Of a stretch of 42,225 nt of DNA, positions 8,618-16,864 are shown one piece after another. A program made the translations under genes and the position numbers. The notes beneath the pieces are model-generated. The model saw nothing but the letters and a program-made list of their open reading frames with translations. It was not told where the DNA came from and ran no database searches. Positions within the stretch are counted from its first letter, which is position 1. Each line of letters begins with the position of its first letter. Location of the stretch: assembly GCA_021772135.1 (NCBI GenBank), contig JADYXQ010000204.1, positions 1 to 42,225 on the forward strand. The letters run 5' to 3'. This DNA comes from Candidatus Obscuribacter sp. GTDB lineage: Bacteria; Cyanobacteriota; Vampirovibrionia; Obscuribacterales; Obscuribacteraceae.

Positions 8618-9811
8618 TTAGACAGTGGCTAAAGCGGTCAAGTTTTCAGCTGGTTTGCCGTTGGCGTAACGAATTCCCAATGCGTCTTGACCAATGATCA
8701 AACGTTGAATTTCGCGAGTGCCTTCGTAGATGTTGAGTACTTTGGCATCACGGAAGTAACGCTCAACTGGATACTCATCTGAGAAACCATAACCACCGAA
8801 GATTTGCACGGCGTTGTGAGCATGCTTGTTGGCTGCTTCACCGCAGAACAATTTGGCGATGGAAGTTTCACGGCTGTTGCGAACACCTTTATTTTTCAGG
8901 TGAGCAGCGCGCAGGTAGAGCAGGCGGCCGGCTTCGCAGTCAGCAACCATGTCGGCAATCATGGCTTGCACTTGTTGGTGCTCACCGATTGGTTTGCCGA
9001 ACGTGATGCGCTCCATGGCATACTTGGTCGAAGCATCGATGCAGCCTTGTACCAGACCAATAGCTCCAGCAGCTACCGAGAAGCGGCCATTATCTAAAGC
9101 CGACATGGCGATTTTGAAACCTTCGCCGACTTTACCCAACATATTTTCAGCCGGCACTCTTACTTCATCAAGGAAGAGACTGGCTGTATCGGAAGCTCTG
9201 AGACCGAGCTTGCCGTGCATAGCTTGAGCTGTAAAACCTTTTGATTTGGTATCAACAACAAAGCAGCAAATGCCTTTGTGACCAAGCGATGGATCAACTG
9301 TAGCGAAAATAAGCGCATGGGTAGCGATGGTGCCGCATGAGATCCAGGTTTTGGAACCTGACAAAATGTAATCGTTGCCATCTTTGACAGCGCGTGTTTG
9401 CTGATTGGCAGCGTCAGAACCAGCTTCTGGCTCAGTCAGACCATAACATCCCAGAAAATCACCGGAACAAAGTTTAGGCAGGTAGAACATTTTTTGTTCT
9501 TCGGTGCCCCATTTGAAAATGGTCAATGCCACCAGTGAGGTTTGCACAGAGAAGAGTGTTCTGGTTGACGAACAAACGCGGTTCACTTCTTCAGTCATGA
9601 GGCCATAAGCGATGTAGTCCATGCCGAGCCCGCCGTATTTTTCAGGCACTGGGCAACCGAGAAAACCTTCAGAGAAGATTTTTTTGGCAATATCCCAATC
9701 AAATTTGCAAGCGCGATCGTTGGCTTGAGCTTTGGGAGCGATTTCGCGCTCAGCAAAGTCACGCATGTGCTTGCGCATTGCCGTCTGTTCGGGAGTGAAA
9801 TCAAAATCCAT
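8618..9811 (-). CDS. Acyl-CoA dehydrogenase (short-chain type)
   Basis: A 397-residue FAD enzyme that introduces a 2,3-double bond into an acyl-CoA and passes electrons to ETF. Signatures include CYGLTEPEAGSDA, the FAD/substrate loop near residue 130, ITFGKPIGEHQQVQ, QIFGGYGFSDEYPVERYFRD, and the catalytic Glu363 in IYEGTREIQ. A GGAG Shine-Dalgarno sits 8-9 nt before the ATG. It is the third gene after an aminotransferase and an aldehyde dehydrogenase, so it may oxidise the acyl-CoA formed from an amino acid skeleton, such as glutaryl- or butyryl-CoA. The chain length specificity is not readable with confidence. Confidence 0.92.
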   Translation of the reverse strand: MDFDFTPEQTAMRKHMRDFAEREIAPKAQANDRACKFDWDIAKKIFSEGFLGCPVPEKYGGLGMDYIAYGLMTEEVNRVCSSTRTLFSVQTSLVALTIFKWGTEEQKMFYLPKLCSGDFLGCYGLTEPEAGSDAANQQTRAVKDGNDYILSGSKTWISCGTIATHALIFATVDPSLGHKGICCFVVDTKSKGFTAQAMHGKLGLRASDTASLFLDEVRVPAENMLGKVGEGFKIAMSALDNGRFSVAAGAIGLVQGCIDASTKYAMERITFGKPIGEHQQVQAMIADMVADCEAGRLLYLRAAHLKNKGVRNSRETSIAKLFCGEAANKHAHNAVQIFGGYGFSDEYPVERYFRDAKVLNIYEGTREIQRLIIGQDALGIRYANGKPAENLTALATV

Positions 9812-9866
9812 TTTTGTATCTCCAATTGAATCAATTTATTTTCTAAATCAAATGCTCTTAAAACGA

Positions 9867-11423
9867 TTACTCAGCTTTGTTGCCAATCAACTCGTCGGTA
9901 TCGATTTGCGCTTTTTGCAAACGTCCTGAATAATCTACATAGATAGACTTCCACTCAGTGAAAAAGTCGATGCAGGCAGTGCCTGCTTCTCTATGACCAT
10001 TACCGGTTTGTTTGACACCACCGAAAGGCAGCTGAATTTCAGCACCGATTGTTGGAGCGTTGATATAAACGATGCCGGATTCCAACTCTTCCATTGCCAT
10101 GAAGGCGCGATTAACGTCTTTTGTGTACATGGAAAGTGAAAGACCGAATTCAGTGCCGTTAGCCACTTCTATTGCTTCTTCAAAGCTGTCTACCGAAATG
10201 ATGCAGGTCACTGGTCCAAAAATTTCTTCCTGGGCAATACGCATGCTTGGTGTAACGTCGCGGAAGACTGTTGGCTGGTGGAAGAAGCCTTTGGCGAATT
10301 CGCCTTCAGTAAGAGCGTTGCCACCACATAGCAGTTTGGCGCCTTCTTTCTTGCCGATTTCAACATACATTTTTACTGTATCGAGTTGGCCCTGGTTTAC
10401 TACTGGACCCACTTGCACTGATTCATCAAGGCCATATCCGAGTTTCAATTCTTCAGTGGATTTTTTGAATTTGGTGCAGAATTCTTCGTAACGGCTCTTG
10501 TGAACAATGACACGGCTGGCTGCGGTGCAGCGTTGGCCGGCAGTACCGAAAGCACCCCATAGAGCGCCTTCAAGAGCTAAGTCAATGTCGGCGTCTTCCA
10601 TAACACAGATGGCATTTTTGCCACCAAGTTCGCAGGAGATTTTTTTCATCAACTCGCCGCAACGTCCGGCCACTTTCTTGCCCACTTCAGTTGAGCCCGT
10701 CAGTGAAACGGCGTGTACCCGTGAATCTTCCACAAGAGCATTGCCAACTTTTGAACCAGAACCTGTTACCAAGTTAAGAACGCCTGGCGGCAATCCTGCT
10801 TCGTTCAAGATTTCAACAAACATCAATGCACAAAGTGGAGTATCGCTGGCGGGCTTGAGCACCACTGTATTTCCGGCAACCAGGGCTGGAAGTGTTTTCC
10901 AGCTAGGTATAGCAACAGGGAAATTCCAGGGAGTGATCAGACCGACAACACCAATTGGCTGTCTGACTGACATGGCGAATTTGTGTGGCAATTCGGAAGG
11001 CACGGTTTGACCAACCAATCGGCGGCCTTCACCGGCAATGTATTTGGCCATGTCGATTGCTTCTTGGACGTCGCCACGAGCTTCTTTAAGAACTTTACCC
11101 ATTTCGCGAGTCATGGTTTGAGCTAATTCTTCTTTGCGGCTCTCTAAAAGGTGAGCGGCTTTGAGCAGAATTTCGGCGCGGTGAGGAGCCGGTGTGCGCT
11201 TCCAGGCTGGGAAAGCTTTAGCCGCAGCGTCCACTGCATCTTTCACATCTTTAGGCGAAGAAGCGGCGAAGTGGCCGATCACTTCATCAGTTCTGGCCGG
11301 ATTGTAAGAAGCAAATGTTTCGCCGGTTTCAGATTTGACCTGACGTCCGTTGATGTAATTGCCGTAAGTATTCGGTTTCTCAGCTTTCTTAGCGGACGCT
11401 TCAGGCATTGTTGTTGTACTCAT
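9867..11423 (-). CDS. NAD(P)-dependent aldehyde dehydrogenase (semialdehyde type)
   Basis: A 518-residue ALDH superfamily member. Catalytic Cys299 lies in FGTAGQRCTAASR, the general base Glu265 in SCELGGKNA, and oxyanion-hole Asn167 in TPWNFPVAIPSWK. The cofactor region reads LTGSTEVGKK, and the C-terminal motif is QLPFGGVKQTGNGHREAG. The first 18 or so residues (Ser/Thr/Ala/Lys-rich) extend beyond the family core. GGAG lies 10 nt before the ATG. The downstream acyl-CoA dehydrogenase and upstream class III aminotransferase suggest oxidation of an omega-semialdehyde from GABA, 5-aminovalerate or lysine; this is inference from neighbours. Confidence 0.92.
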   Translation of the reverse strand: MSTTTMPEASAKKAEKPNTYGNYINGRQVKSETGETFASYNPARTDEVIGHFAASSPKDVKDAVDAAAKAFPAWKRTPAPHRAEILLKAAHLLESRKEELAQTMTREMGKVLKEARGDVQEAIDMAKYIAGEGRRLVGQTVPSELPHKFAMSVRQPIGVVGLITPWNFPVAIPSWKTLPALVAGNTVVLKPASDTPLCALMFVEILNEAGLPPGVLNLVTGSGSKVGNALVEDSRVHAVSLTGSTEVGKKVAGRCGELMKKISCELGGKNAICVMEDADIDLALEGALWGAFGTAGQRCTAASRVIVHKSRYEEFCTKFKKSTEELKLGYGLDESVQVGPVVNQGQLDTVKMYVEIGKKEGAKLLCGGNALTEGEFAKGFFHQPTVFRDVTPSMRIAQEEIFGPVTCIISVDSFEEAIEVANGTEFGLSLSMYTKDVNRAFMAMEELESGIVYINAPTIGAEIQLPFGGVKQTGNGHREAGTACIDFFTEWKSIYVDYSGRLQKAQIDTDELIGNKAE

Positions 11424-11460
11424 TTATAGTTTTCTCCTGCGTGCAAATTTGTTTGAAGTT

Positions 11461-12762
11461 TTAGAACTTCATGCTCTTTTCAAGGATTTCCAATGCTTTT
11501 TCTGCATCAGCATCTGAGATGTTGAGAGGCGGAATCAAACGAATCACCTGACCACCCACACCACAAGTGAGGACAATCATTTTTTGTTCCAGGCAGCGCT
11601 CTGCAACTTTGTCGCAGAGTTCTTTAGAAGGGTTGCCGTCTTTGTCGTTGAATTCGATGCCAATCATCAAACCGCGGCCACGAATTTCACCGATATAGTC
11701 TTTGCCTTTAGCAAATTCACGCAGGCGCTTCATCATCATCTCGCCGGTTTTGTGAGCGCGTTCACAAAGTTTTTCTTCTTCAATGACGGCGATGGTTGCA
11801 AGTGCTGCAGCGCAAGAAACAGGGTTGCCACCGAATGTGGAACCATGACGACCGGCCGGCCATTTGTGTGAATGCTCACTCTTCGAGATGAAACCGGCCA
11901 GAGGCAAACCACCGGCCATTGCTTTAGCCATAAGCATAATGTCTGGCTCAACGCCTTCATGCTCGATGGCAAACATTTTGCCTGTTCTGGCAAAGCCGGT
12001 TTGCACTTCGTCAATAATCAGCATGATGCCGTGCTTGTCAGCCAATTTGCGCAAACGAGGCAAGAAACCGTCTGGCGGAATAACGTATCCGCCTTCGCCC
12101 TGAATTGGTTCAACAATGAAACAAGCCACTTGCTCAGGGTGCACAAATTGGTGGAAGAGCACTTCAATTTCTTTGAAAGTTTCTTCTACGCATTTGTCCG
12201 GATCATTTTTGAAGTGTGAGCGGTAAGCGTAAGGGAAAGGCACTGTGTAAATCGAACCTGGAAGCGGCTCATATTTTTCACGATAATAAAGTTTGGATGT
12301 AGTCAAAGCGGTGGTGAAAATTGTGCGGCCATGGAACGAACCACGGAAGTTAATAACTACCGGACGGCCAGTGACATAGCGAGCCATTTTGATGGCGCCT
12401 TCCACAGCTTCAGCGCCGGAGTTGGTCAAGAAAACAGAATCAAGTTTTTTCGATGGAGCAATTTCCACCAATTTTTTGGCCAGCTCAATATAGCGCTGAT
12501 GGTGGACCGTTACTGATGTATGCATCAATTGATCAAGCTGAGCTTTTGCTGCAGCAACTACTTTTGGATGGCAGTGACCAACGCTGTTCACCGCAATGCC
12601 GGTGCCGAGGTCGAGGTATGCGTCGCCATTCATATCGTAGATATAAGAGCCGCTGGCTCTTTCTGCCACAATGCGAGCCGAACGTGCCAAAACTGGATTG
12701 ACGTATTTATCGTCCATGTCCAGGTAAGCCTGATTCTTGTTTTTAATTTCCGCCATCACCAT
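11461..12762 (-). CDS. Class III PLP aminotransferase (4-aminobutyrate/ornithine/lysine type)
   Basis: A 433-residue fold-type I aminotransferase acting on an omega-amino group. The PLP-binding Lys280 lies in MLMAKAMAGGLPLAG, Asp251 in IIDEVQTGFARTG, and the phosphate-binding region is LTNSGAEAVEGAIKMAR. The ATG at 12762 is preferred because AAGGAG lies 6 nt upstream; a TTG at 12801 would add 13 residues across that site. It is the first gene of a three-gene operon with an aldehyde dehydrogenase (37-nt gap) and an acyl-CoA dehydrogenase. GabT-like activity is the most likely, but the substrate is not fixed by sequence. Confidence 0.9.
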   Translation of the reverse strand: MVMAEIKNKNQAYLDMDDKYVNPVLARSARIVAERASGSYIYDMNGDAYLDLGTGIAVNSVGHCHPKVVAAAKAQLDQLMHTSVTVHHQRYIELAKKLVEIAPSKKLDSVFLTNSGAEAVEGAIKMARYVTGRPVVINFRGSFHGRTIFTTALTTSKLYYREKYEPLPGSIYTVPFPYAYRSHFKNDPDKCVEETFKEIEVLFHQFVHPEQVACFIVEPIQGEGGYVIPPDGFLPRLRKLADKHGIMLIIDEVQTGFARTGKMFAIEHEGVEPDIMLMAKAMAGGLPLAGFISKSEHSHKWPAGRHGSTFGGNPVSCAAALATIAVIEEEKLCERAHKTGEMMMKRLREFAKGKDYIGEIRGRGLMIGIEFNDKDGNPSKELCDKVAERCLEQKMIVLTCGVGGQVIRLIPPLNISDADAEKALEILEKSMKF

Positions 12763-12878
12763 AATGAGCTCCTTAATTACTGACCGCTTTGAACTGGCCA
12801 AAATGTCTCGGCACGCTCTTTACCGGAGAATGACGAGCTAAAAGCTCTGTATCCCTCTCCAGTTGGCGCCCCTCGGTC

Positions 12879-12906
12879 ATGTAAAATGATAGCAACAAAG
12901 CGTCAA
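12879..12906 (-). promoter_or_regulatory. Candidate sigma-70 promoter for the aminotransferase operon
   Basis: On the minus strand TTGACG (12906-12901), a 16-nt spacer and TTACAT (12884-12879) lie about 115 nt upstream of the aminotransferase start. The -35 matches five of six consensus bases; the -10 is poor. The region 12763-13063 holds no gene apart from this and an imperfect inverted repeat. Confidence 0.3.
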
Positions 12907-13014
12907 GAGCCCGCTGATATTTAGGATTCTGTCTGTATTTGCGCCAATTAGGTTAGTGGAGATTAACCAAATCTATTGATGTGTGGTTAACTCGCGGTAG
13001 TCAAGGTACCAGGA

Positions 13015-13040
13015 CAGAGATTTTTGCGCAAATTTCTCTG
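13015..13040. repeat. Imperfect inverted repeat between the kinase and aminotransferase genes
   Basis: CAGAGA and TCTCTG flank a partly paired centre TTTTTGCGCAAATT (6 bp, two mismatches, 5 bp). It lies between the 3' end of the broken kinase gene and the promoter region of the aminotransferase operon. No T tract follows on either strand, so it may be an operator or a transcript-end structure; its role is unknown. Confidence 0.4.
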
Positions 13041-13135
13041 TACTTCTTCCAATAACATTCCAACTACAAGGTCAACAGCGCTTTTTCGATTTCAGAAGCA
13101 TTTTGATAGCGTTCGTCTTCAGACAAGCAAGTTGC

Positions 13136-13831
13136 TTAAGCCACAATGTCACTGAGCCCCTGGCTGACATTCTCAGTATTTAAAATTGGTTTTGATACTG
13201 AAATTGGTTCAGGATCTTCGCCAACAAGCAAATAAAAGAGTGTTGCTCCAGGGGCATAAAGATTACTCTGGCTGGTAGTTTCGCCCCGAAATTGCTCCGG
13301 CGGCAAATAGGCGTGTTTACCCACAACTGTACCGGTGGTTGTTTCTTCCACTTGCTGGGCGACGTTAAAATCTATTAGTTTGAGTGTTCCGTCGCTGCGT
13401 AAAATCAAATTGTCGGGAGTAAAATCACGGTGCACTACCGGTGGTGCAAGACCATGGAGATATTCGAGAATGTGGCACATCTGAACGGCCAGATTGCGAA
13501 CTTGCGGCTCGCCCGCCACACCTTTTTTCTCAATAAGACTGCGCAATGATGTGCCGTCAATATGTTCGAGAACTAAATAGGCGCGATGATCTTCGACAAA
13601 GAAATCCAGCAGTTTGACTATTTGATCATTGTTTAACTGGCGCAAAATTTTTGCTTCATTTTCAAATTGTTCCAGCGCGCTTTTGCGCACTTTGACATTA
13701 ACGAACACCGGCAAGATGAATTCTTTCAGCACCACTGTCGTATTGTTAATGCGATCGCGAGCTGAATAAGCCGATCCCTGACCACCGACTCCGATGGCTC
13801 CGAGCACTTGGTAGCGACCTTCTTGTAGCAA
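13136..13831 (-). CDS. Kinase-domain fragment of the split Ser/Thr kinase
   Basis: A 231-residue open frame if translation starts at TTG 13831. It shows LGAIGVGGQGSAY (glycine loop), VVLKEF (ATP Lys), VHRDFTPDNLIL (catalytic loop) and YLPPEQFRG (APE-like). The DFG motif reads DFN, losing the glycine. The frame is open upstream to the TAG at 13892 but contains no ATG, GTG or further TTG, so independent initiation is doubtful. It ends at a TAA inside subdomain XI, with the homologous tail (LSEDERYQNASEIEKALLTL) continuing in the same frame after it. It is probably not made as a working kinase. Confidence 0.5.
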   Translation of the reverse strand: MLQEGRYQVLGAIGVGGQGSAYSARDRINNTTVVLKEFILPVFVNVKVRKSALEQFENEAKILRQLNNDQIVKLLDFFVEDHRAYLVLEHIDGTSLRSLIEKKGVAGEPQVRNLAVQMCHILEYLHGLAPPVVHRDFTPDNLILRSDGTLKLIDFNVAQQVEETTTGTVVGKHAYLPPEQFRGETTSQSNLYAPGATLFYLLVGEDPEPISVSKPILNTENVSQGLSDIVA

Positions 13832-13891
13832 GCTGTGCTCAACAAGAGGCTTCAGGCGTTCCCGCTTTGGCGGCGCCGAAAGGGCCTGTAA

Positions 13892-15262
13892 CTATAACTC
13901 GGTATAACTGTGATCGGAAGACGGTAAGAGCAGTTGCTCTACTTCGGCGTCGCGTTTTACATCAGGCGCCCATTTTTCAATGGCCCGCAGTAACGCTTCT
14001 TTATCTTCCACATTATCGATGGCAGAAAGATTGAGTTTTAAAACCTCATTGTCGGCGGTCTGCAGACAGATTTTTTTACTGGCGAATAGTCTACTGTCAG
14101 GTGGGTTTTCGTAACTAATCAAGTTTATCTTCGACCAGGGGAATTCGAGTTCGCGAGCAAACCACAAGCGGTGTCGCCAGAGCACTTCCAGACCTCTTTT
14201 GCCCAGCAAAAGTTGAGTTGGCTGATTGACATAGAAACCAAAACCCAGGGCAAAAGCAGCGGCAATGGCACCTAGAAAGCCCTGAATAAACAAAGTGTTG
14301 TACATTACGGAGCTGCCGTAGGTGAGAACTGTGCCTTTCACGACGGTCGGTATGGCGACGGCTTGCACAGTTCCTGTTGACACTTGAGGGAATAACAATG
14401 TATTGAAATTTATGAACGGTATCAAACAAAAAAACGTTGCAGCAAGAAGAAAAGGAGCGAGCACACTTCCAGCAATAATTTTTGCGGTGCGATCATTGCT
14501 TGAGCCCGAAAATCTTTCTTTAAGCCATTTTTCTAGACCGGCAAAACCTCTGTAGCTAATGCCCAGCTGATAATCAGACGAAAGAAAAGCGCTGGCAGCA
14601 CTCTTAGCTTTGAGCATTTTGACCAGATTTACGTCCTGGCTAAAAACGCTGCGCAGGCGAAAATTTAAAGCTGACAGAGCTACGAATTGCCCCACTGTCC
14701 AGGCCGACAAGAAAAACACAGAAAAGAATGCTGGAGCCGGTACAAAAAGCAGCAAGAGATACGAGTTAGCAATGAGCGCCAGAGTAGTCGGCAAAATATA
14801 GAGATTAGCCGCTTGCTTTTGCTTCAACGCTTCTCTCTGAATGGCTATACCTAAAACTAGCGGTCCTATTAGCTGAGTCACCATCCAGAGCCAGAAAAAC
14901 GCATCAATGGTGTAAAGACCAATCGGATAAGAATCAAAGCGAGGCAAACAGACGAGAGCCGTCACTGTAATGAGAAAAACATTTGTTTCGCTCAAGGGAG
15001 GCTTGATACCGCATTTGGCACCAATAATGTTACTGAGACGGAAAAGGCAAAAAGACCAGTAAAGTTGCAAAGGCACAAAGGCCACCATCGACGGGAACAT
15101 ACCGCTGCCCATAACAAAAAACTTGAAAAGCATTGCTAAGCTGAACAGACACAAAACGTTTATGACGATACGGGGTGCAGCCAGCAGTGGCTCCTCCACT
15201 ACCGTCGCTGGTTTGTTGTGATAAGGATCATAATTGTTGACAAAAAGTTCTTTACTGCTCAT
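13892..15262 (-). CDS. Multi-pass membrane domain with PH-like C-terminal segment (5' part of the split kinase gene)
   Basis: A 456-residue open frame with about seven or eight hydrophobic segments (around residues 33-50, 52-72, 92-105, 115-140, 153-195, 265-285 and 325-345). It ends in a soluble segment (LEFPWSKINLISYENPP through LLRAIEKWAP) that looks like a bacterial PH-like fold. The same segment begins the upstream kinase (LGFTSGGFLAFNLANF through LLLAVELWGI), so the two are related beyond the kinase domain. Its ATG overlaps the upstream kinase stop as ATGA. The stop at 13892 is in frame with the kinase domain that follows. It may still make a truncated membrane protein. Confidence 0.6.
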   Translation of the reverse strand: MSSKELFVNNYDPYHNKPATVVEEPLLAAPRIVINVLCLFSLAMLFKFFVMGSGMFPSMVAFVPLQLYWSFCLFRLSNIIGAKCGIKPPLSETNVFLITVTALVCLPRFDSYPIGLYTIDAFFWLWMVTQLIGPLVLGIAIQREALKQKQAANLYILPTTLALIANSYLLLLFVPAPAFFSVFFLSAWTVGQFVALSALNFRLRSVFSQDVNLVKMLKAKSAASAFLSSDYQLGISYRGFAGLEKWLKERFSGSSNDRTAKIIAGSVLAPFLLAATFFCLIPFINFNTLLFPQVSTGTVQAVAIPTVVKGTVLTYGSSVMYNTLFIQGFLGAIAAAFALGFGFYVNQPTQLLLGKRGLEVLWRHRLWFARELEFPWSKINLISYENPPDSRLFASKKICLQTADNEVLKLNLSAIDNVEDKEALLRAIEKWAPDVKRDAEVEQLLLPSSDHSYTEL

Positions 15263-16353
15263 GTAGCACCAATAACAAGATCATGTAGGCAGGTCTTAAT
15301 TTGCACGCTCATTTCATTAGCGGTTTGATAGCGATCTTCCGGTTCAAAAGCTGTAGCACGAGCAACAATCTCATCTACTTCAAGAGGCAACTCAGGCACC
15401 AACTTTTGTGGATGAGAGACCGAGAGGGCCTTGGGATCTTTACCGGTCAACAAATAAAAGAGCGTACCGCCAAAGGCATAGATATCACTCTGCATCACGG
15501 TTTTACCACGCAGCTGTTCAGGCGGTATATAAGCCTGTTTGCCCACAATAGTATTAGTCGCCTTGCTAATAAACTGATTGGAAGCACCAAAGTCAATTAA
15601 AACAATGCGACCGTCGTGGCAGAGCACCAGATTATCAGGGGTGAGGTCTTTGTGAACAATGGGCGGAACCTGATTATGCAAATATTCCACAATGTCAGCG
15701 ATTACCAGGCCCCATTGCAAAACTTGCGCCACGGGCGGAACACCATTTTGCTTGACATACTGGCGGAGATCGGCGCCGTTAACGTATTCTAACTGTATAT
15801 AGTGGCGGCCGTCTTCAATAAAATAATCGTAGACTTTTGCAATATTAGGATGGTTCAACTGACTAAGCAATTGAGATTCGCGAGCCAGATGTCTTTCTGC
15901 CTGAGCCTGGGCTTGCACATCGGTGTTATTAGGAATTACCGCTTCTTTTAGAACAACTAATTCGGAGCCTTTGTTCTGGGCTAAATAAATTGCCGAGAGC
16001 CCACCAGAAGCCAGCTGTCGAATGATTTTAAGACGACCTTCCTGAAGCATTTGATCCGGCTCTAATGGCACAAATGTGGTGGCACTGAAACGTCGACCAA
16101 GCTCTTCCTCCCACATTTGCGTATAACCGGGCGTGGAGCGATCATCTTTACCAATGGCCTGCAAATTTTGTTGATAGTCAATCAGCTCAACGCTGCGTTT
16201 GCAGTTAATTCCCCACAGTTCCACAGCCAGCAGCAATTCCTCAGCCTGCTTAACATCAAAATTTGCCAGATTGAAAGCAAGAAAACCACCGGAAGTGAAA
16301 CCGAGAGTCAGCTGTTTTCCGTTATCACCAGAAACTAAAGATGCGCTGTTCAA
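15259..16353 (-). CDS. Serine/threonine protein kinase with N-terminal PH-like segment
   Basis: A 364-residue Hanks-type kinase. Residues 1-100 form a small soluble domain homologous to the end of the neighbouring membrane protein. The kinase domain runs from about 105 to 355: glycine loop LASGGLSAIYLAQN, ATP Lys136 in VVLKEA, catalytic loop VHKDLTPDNLVL with Asp236 and Asn241, DFG at 254-256, and YIPPEQLRG as the APE equivalent. The HRD arginine is replaced by Lys235, so activation-loop control may differ from RD kinases. There is no transmembrane segment. The start is TTG and overlaps the upstream TPR gene by 29 nt. It probably phosphorylates Ser/Thr targets in an operon-specific signalling pathway; targets are unknown. 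Confidence 0.85.
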   Translation of the reverse strand: MNSASLVSGDNGKQLTLGFTSGGFLAFNLANFDVKQAEELLLAVELWGINCKRSVELIDYQQNLQAIGKDDRSTPGYTQMWEEELGRRFSATTFVPLEPDQMLQEGRLKIIRQLASGGLSAIYLAQNKGSELVVLKEAVIPNNTDVQAQAQAERHLARESQLLSQLNHPNIAKVYDYFIEDGRHYIQLEYVNGADLRQYVKQNGVPPVAQVLQWGLVIADIVEYLHNQVPPIVHKDLTPDNLVLCHDGRIVLIDFGASNQFISKATNTIVGKQAYIPPEQLRGKTVMQSDIYAFGGTLFYLLTGKDPKALSVSHPQKLVPELPLEVDEIVARATAFEPEDRYQTANEMSVQIKTCLHDLVIGAT

Positions 16354-16864
16354 ATCTGCCCAACCAAATGGCGATGGCCTGATCTGTATCGAGCCTGGTG
16401 CGATTGTCGGTATAACATAGTGCTTTCGCTAGCCCGTCAAGCTGCCAGACTACCGGCATTGGCACCGTTGGAAGTATCCGCGGATTTAATTTAGCAAGCA
16501 GGTCTTTAGTAGTCTTGTGAGCAACAATTTCATCGCCCGCTTCAAACTGATTTTCTGCCATGCAGGCCATTAATCTGATTTCGGCAGCCTTATCTGGTTT
16601 TGCTTCGGTCCGCACTTTATTGAGGGCAATTTGCAAGGCGGCCGCGGCTTGCGCCTGCTGACCGTTGCGATTTAGCGCATTGGCAAAATTTATTTGCGCG
16701 TCTACATAGTTGGCTGTTTGCGACGAGCCCGTGTTAATTATATTGGTCACGACCTGGGCGCGAAAAATCTCCAGCTGACCCGATGAAAAAATCAGGGCGC
16801 CGGCCACAATGAGCAAGATTATCGAATAAGGCAATTTAAGATATTGAGGTGCCACCGGACCCAT
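16325..16864 (-). CDS. Single-pass membrane protein with TPR-like helices
   Basis: A 179-residue protein with one N-terminal membrane segment (about residues 12-28, IILLIVAGALIF) and then an extracytoplasmic helical region resembling TPR units (INFANALNRNGQQAQAAAALQIAL, where each piece is alpha-helical). It is the first gene of the kinase operon and overlaps the kinase frame by 29 nt. A role as the sensing or docking partner of the kinase is plausible from position only; no family name is recognised. Confidence 0.6.
   Translation of the reverse strand: MGPVAPQYLKLPYSIILLIVAGALIFSSGQLEIFRAQVVTNIINTGSSQTANYVDAQINFANALNRNGQQAQAAAALQIALNKVRTEAKPDKAAEIRLMACMAENQFEAGDEIVAHKTTKDLLAKLNPRILPTVPMPVVWQLDGLAKALCYTDNRTRLDTDQAIAIWLGRFEQRIFSFW

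Larger units (their letters stand above)
13064..15262 (-). pseudogene. Membrane-anchored Ser/Thr kinase gene interrupted by two in-frame stops
   Basis: One continuous reading frame from the ATG at 15262 to the TAG at 13064-13066 encodes a membrane domain, a short linker, a complete kinase domain and a tail, but contains TAG at 13892-13894 and TAA at 13136-13138. Against the kinase immediately upstream, YTEL-stop-LQAL aligns with YTQMWEEEL, so the first stop stands where that protein has Trp81. Both proteins then have exactly 21 residues before the shared LQEGR. The second stop aligns with Arg332 (IVA-stop-ATCLSEDERYQNASE against IVARATAFEPEDRYQTANE). No frameshift is needed. A one-base TGG to TAG change explains the first stop. 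Decay of a formerly single gene is the simplest reading; readthrough or sequencing error cannot be excluded. Confidence 0.72.

Noticed and set aside
13015-13040. Intrinsic terminator for the kinase operon
   Set aside because: The stem has two central mismatches and no T tract follows on the minus strand.
13892-13894. Reassignment of TAG to Trp as an explanation for the split kinase
   Set aside because: Other genes in the window end normally at TAG (the permease at 1590 and the DoxX gene at 2132), so a genome-wide recoding is not supported.
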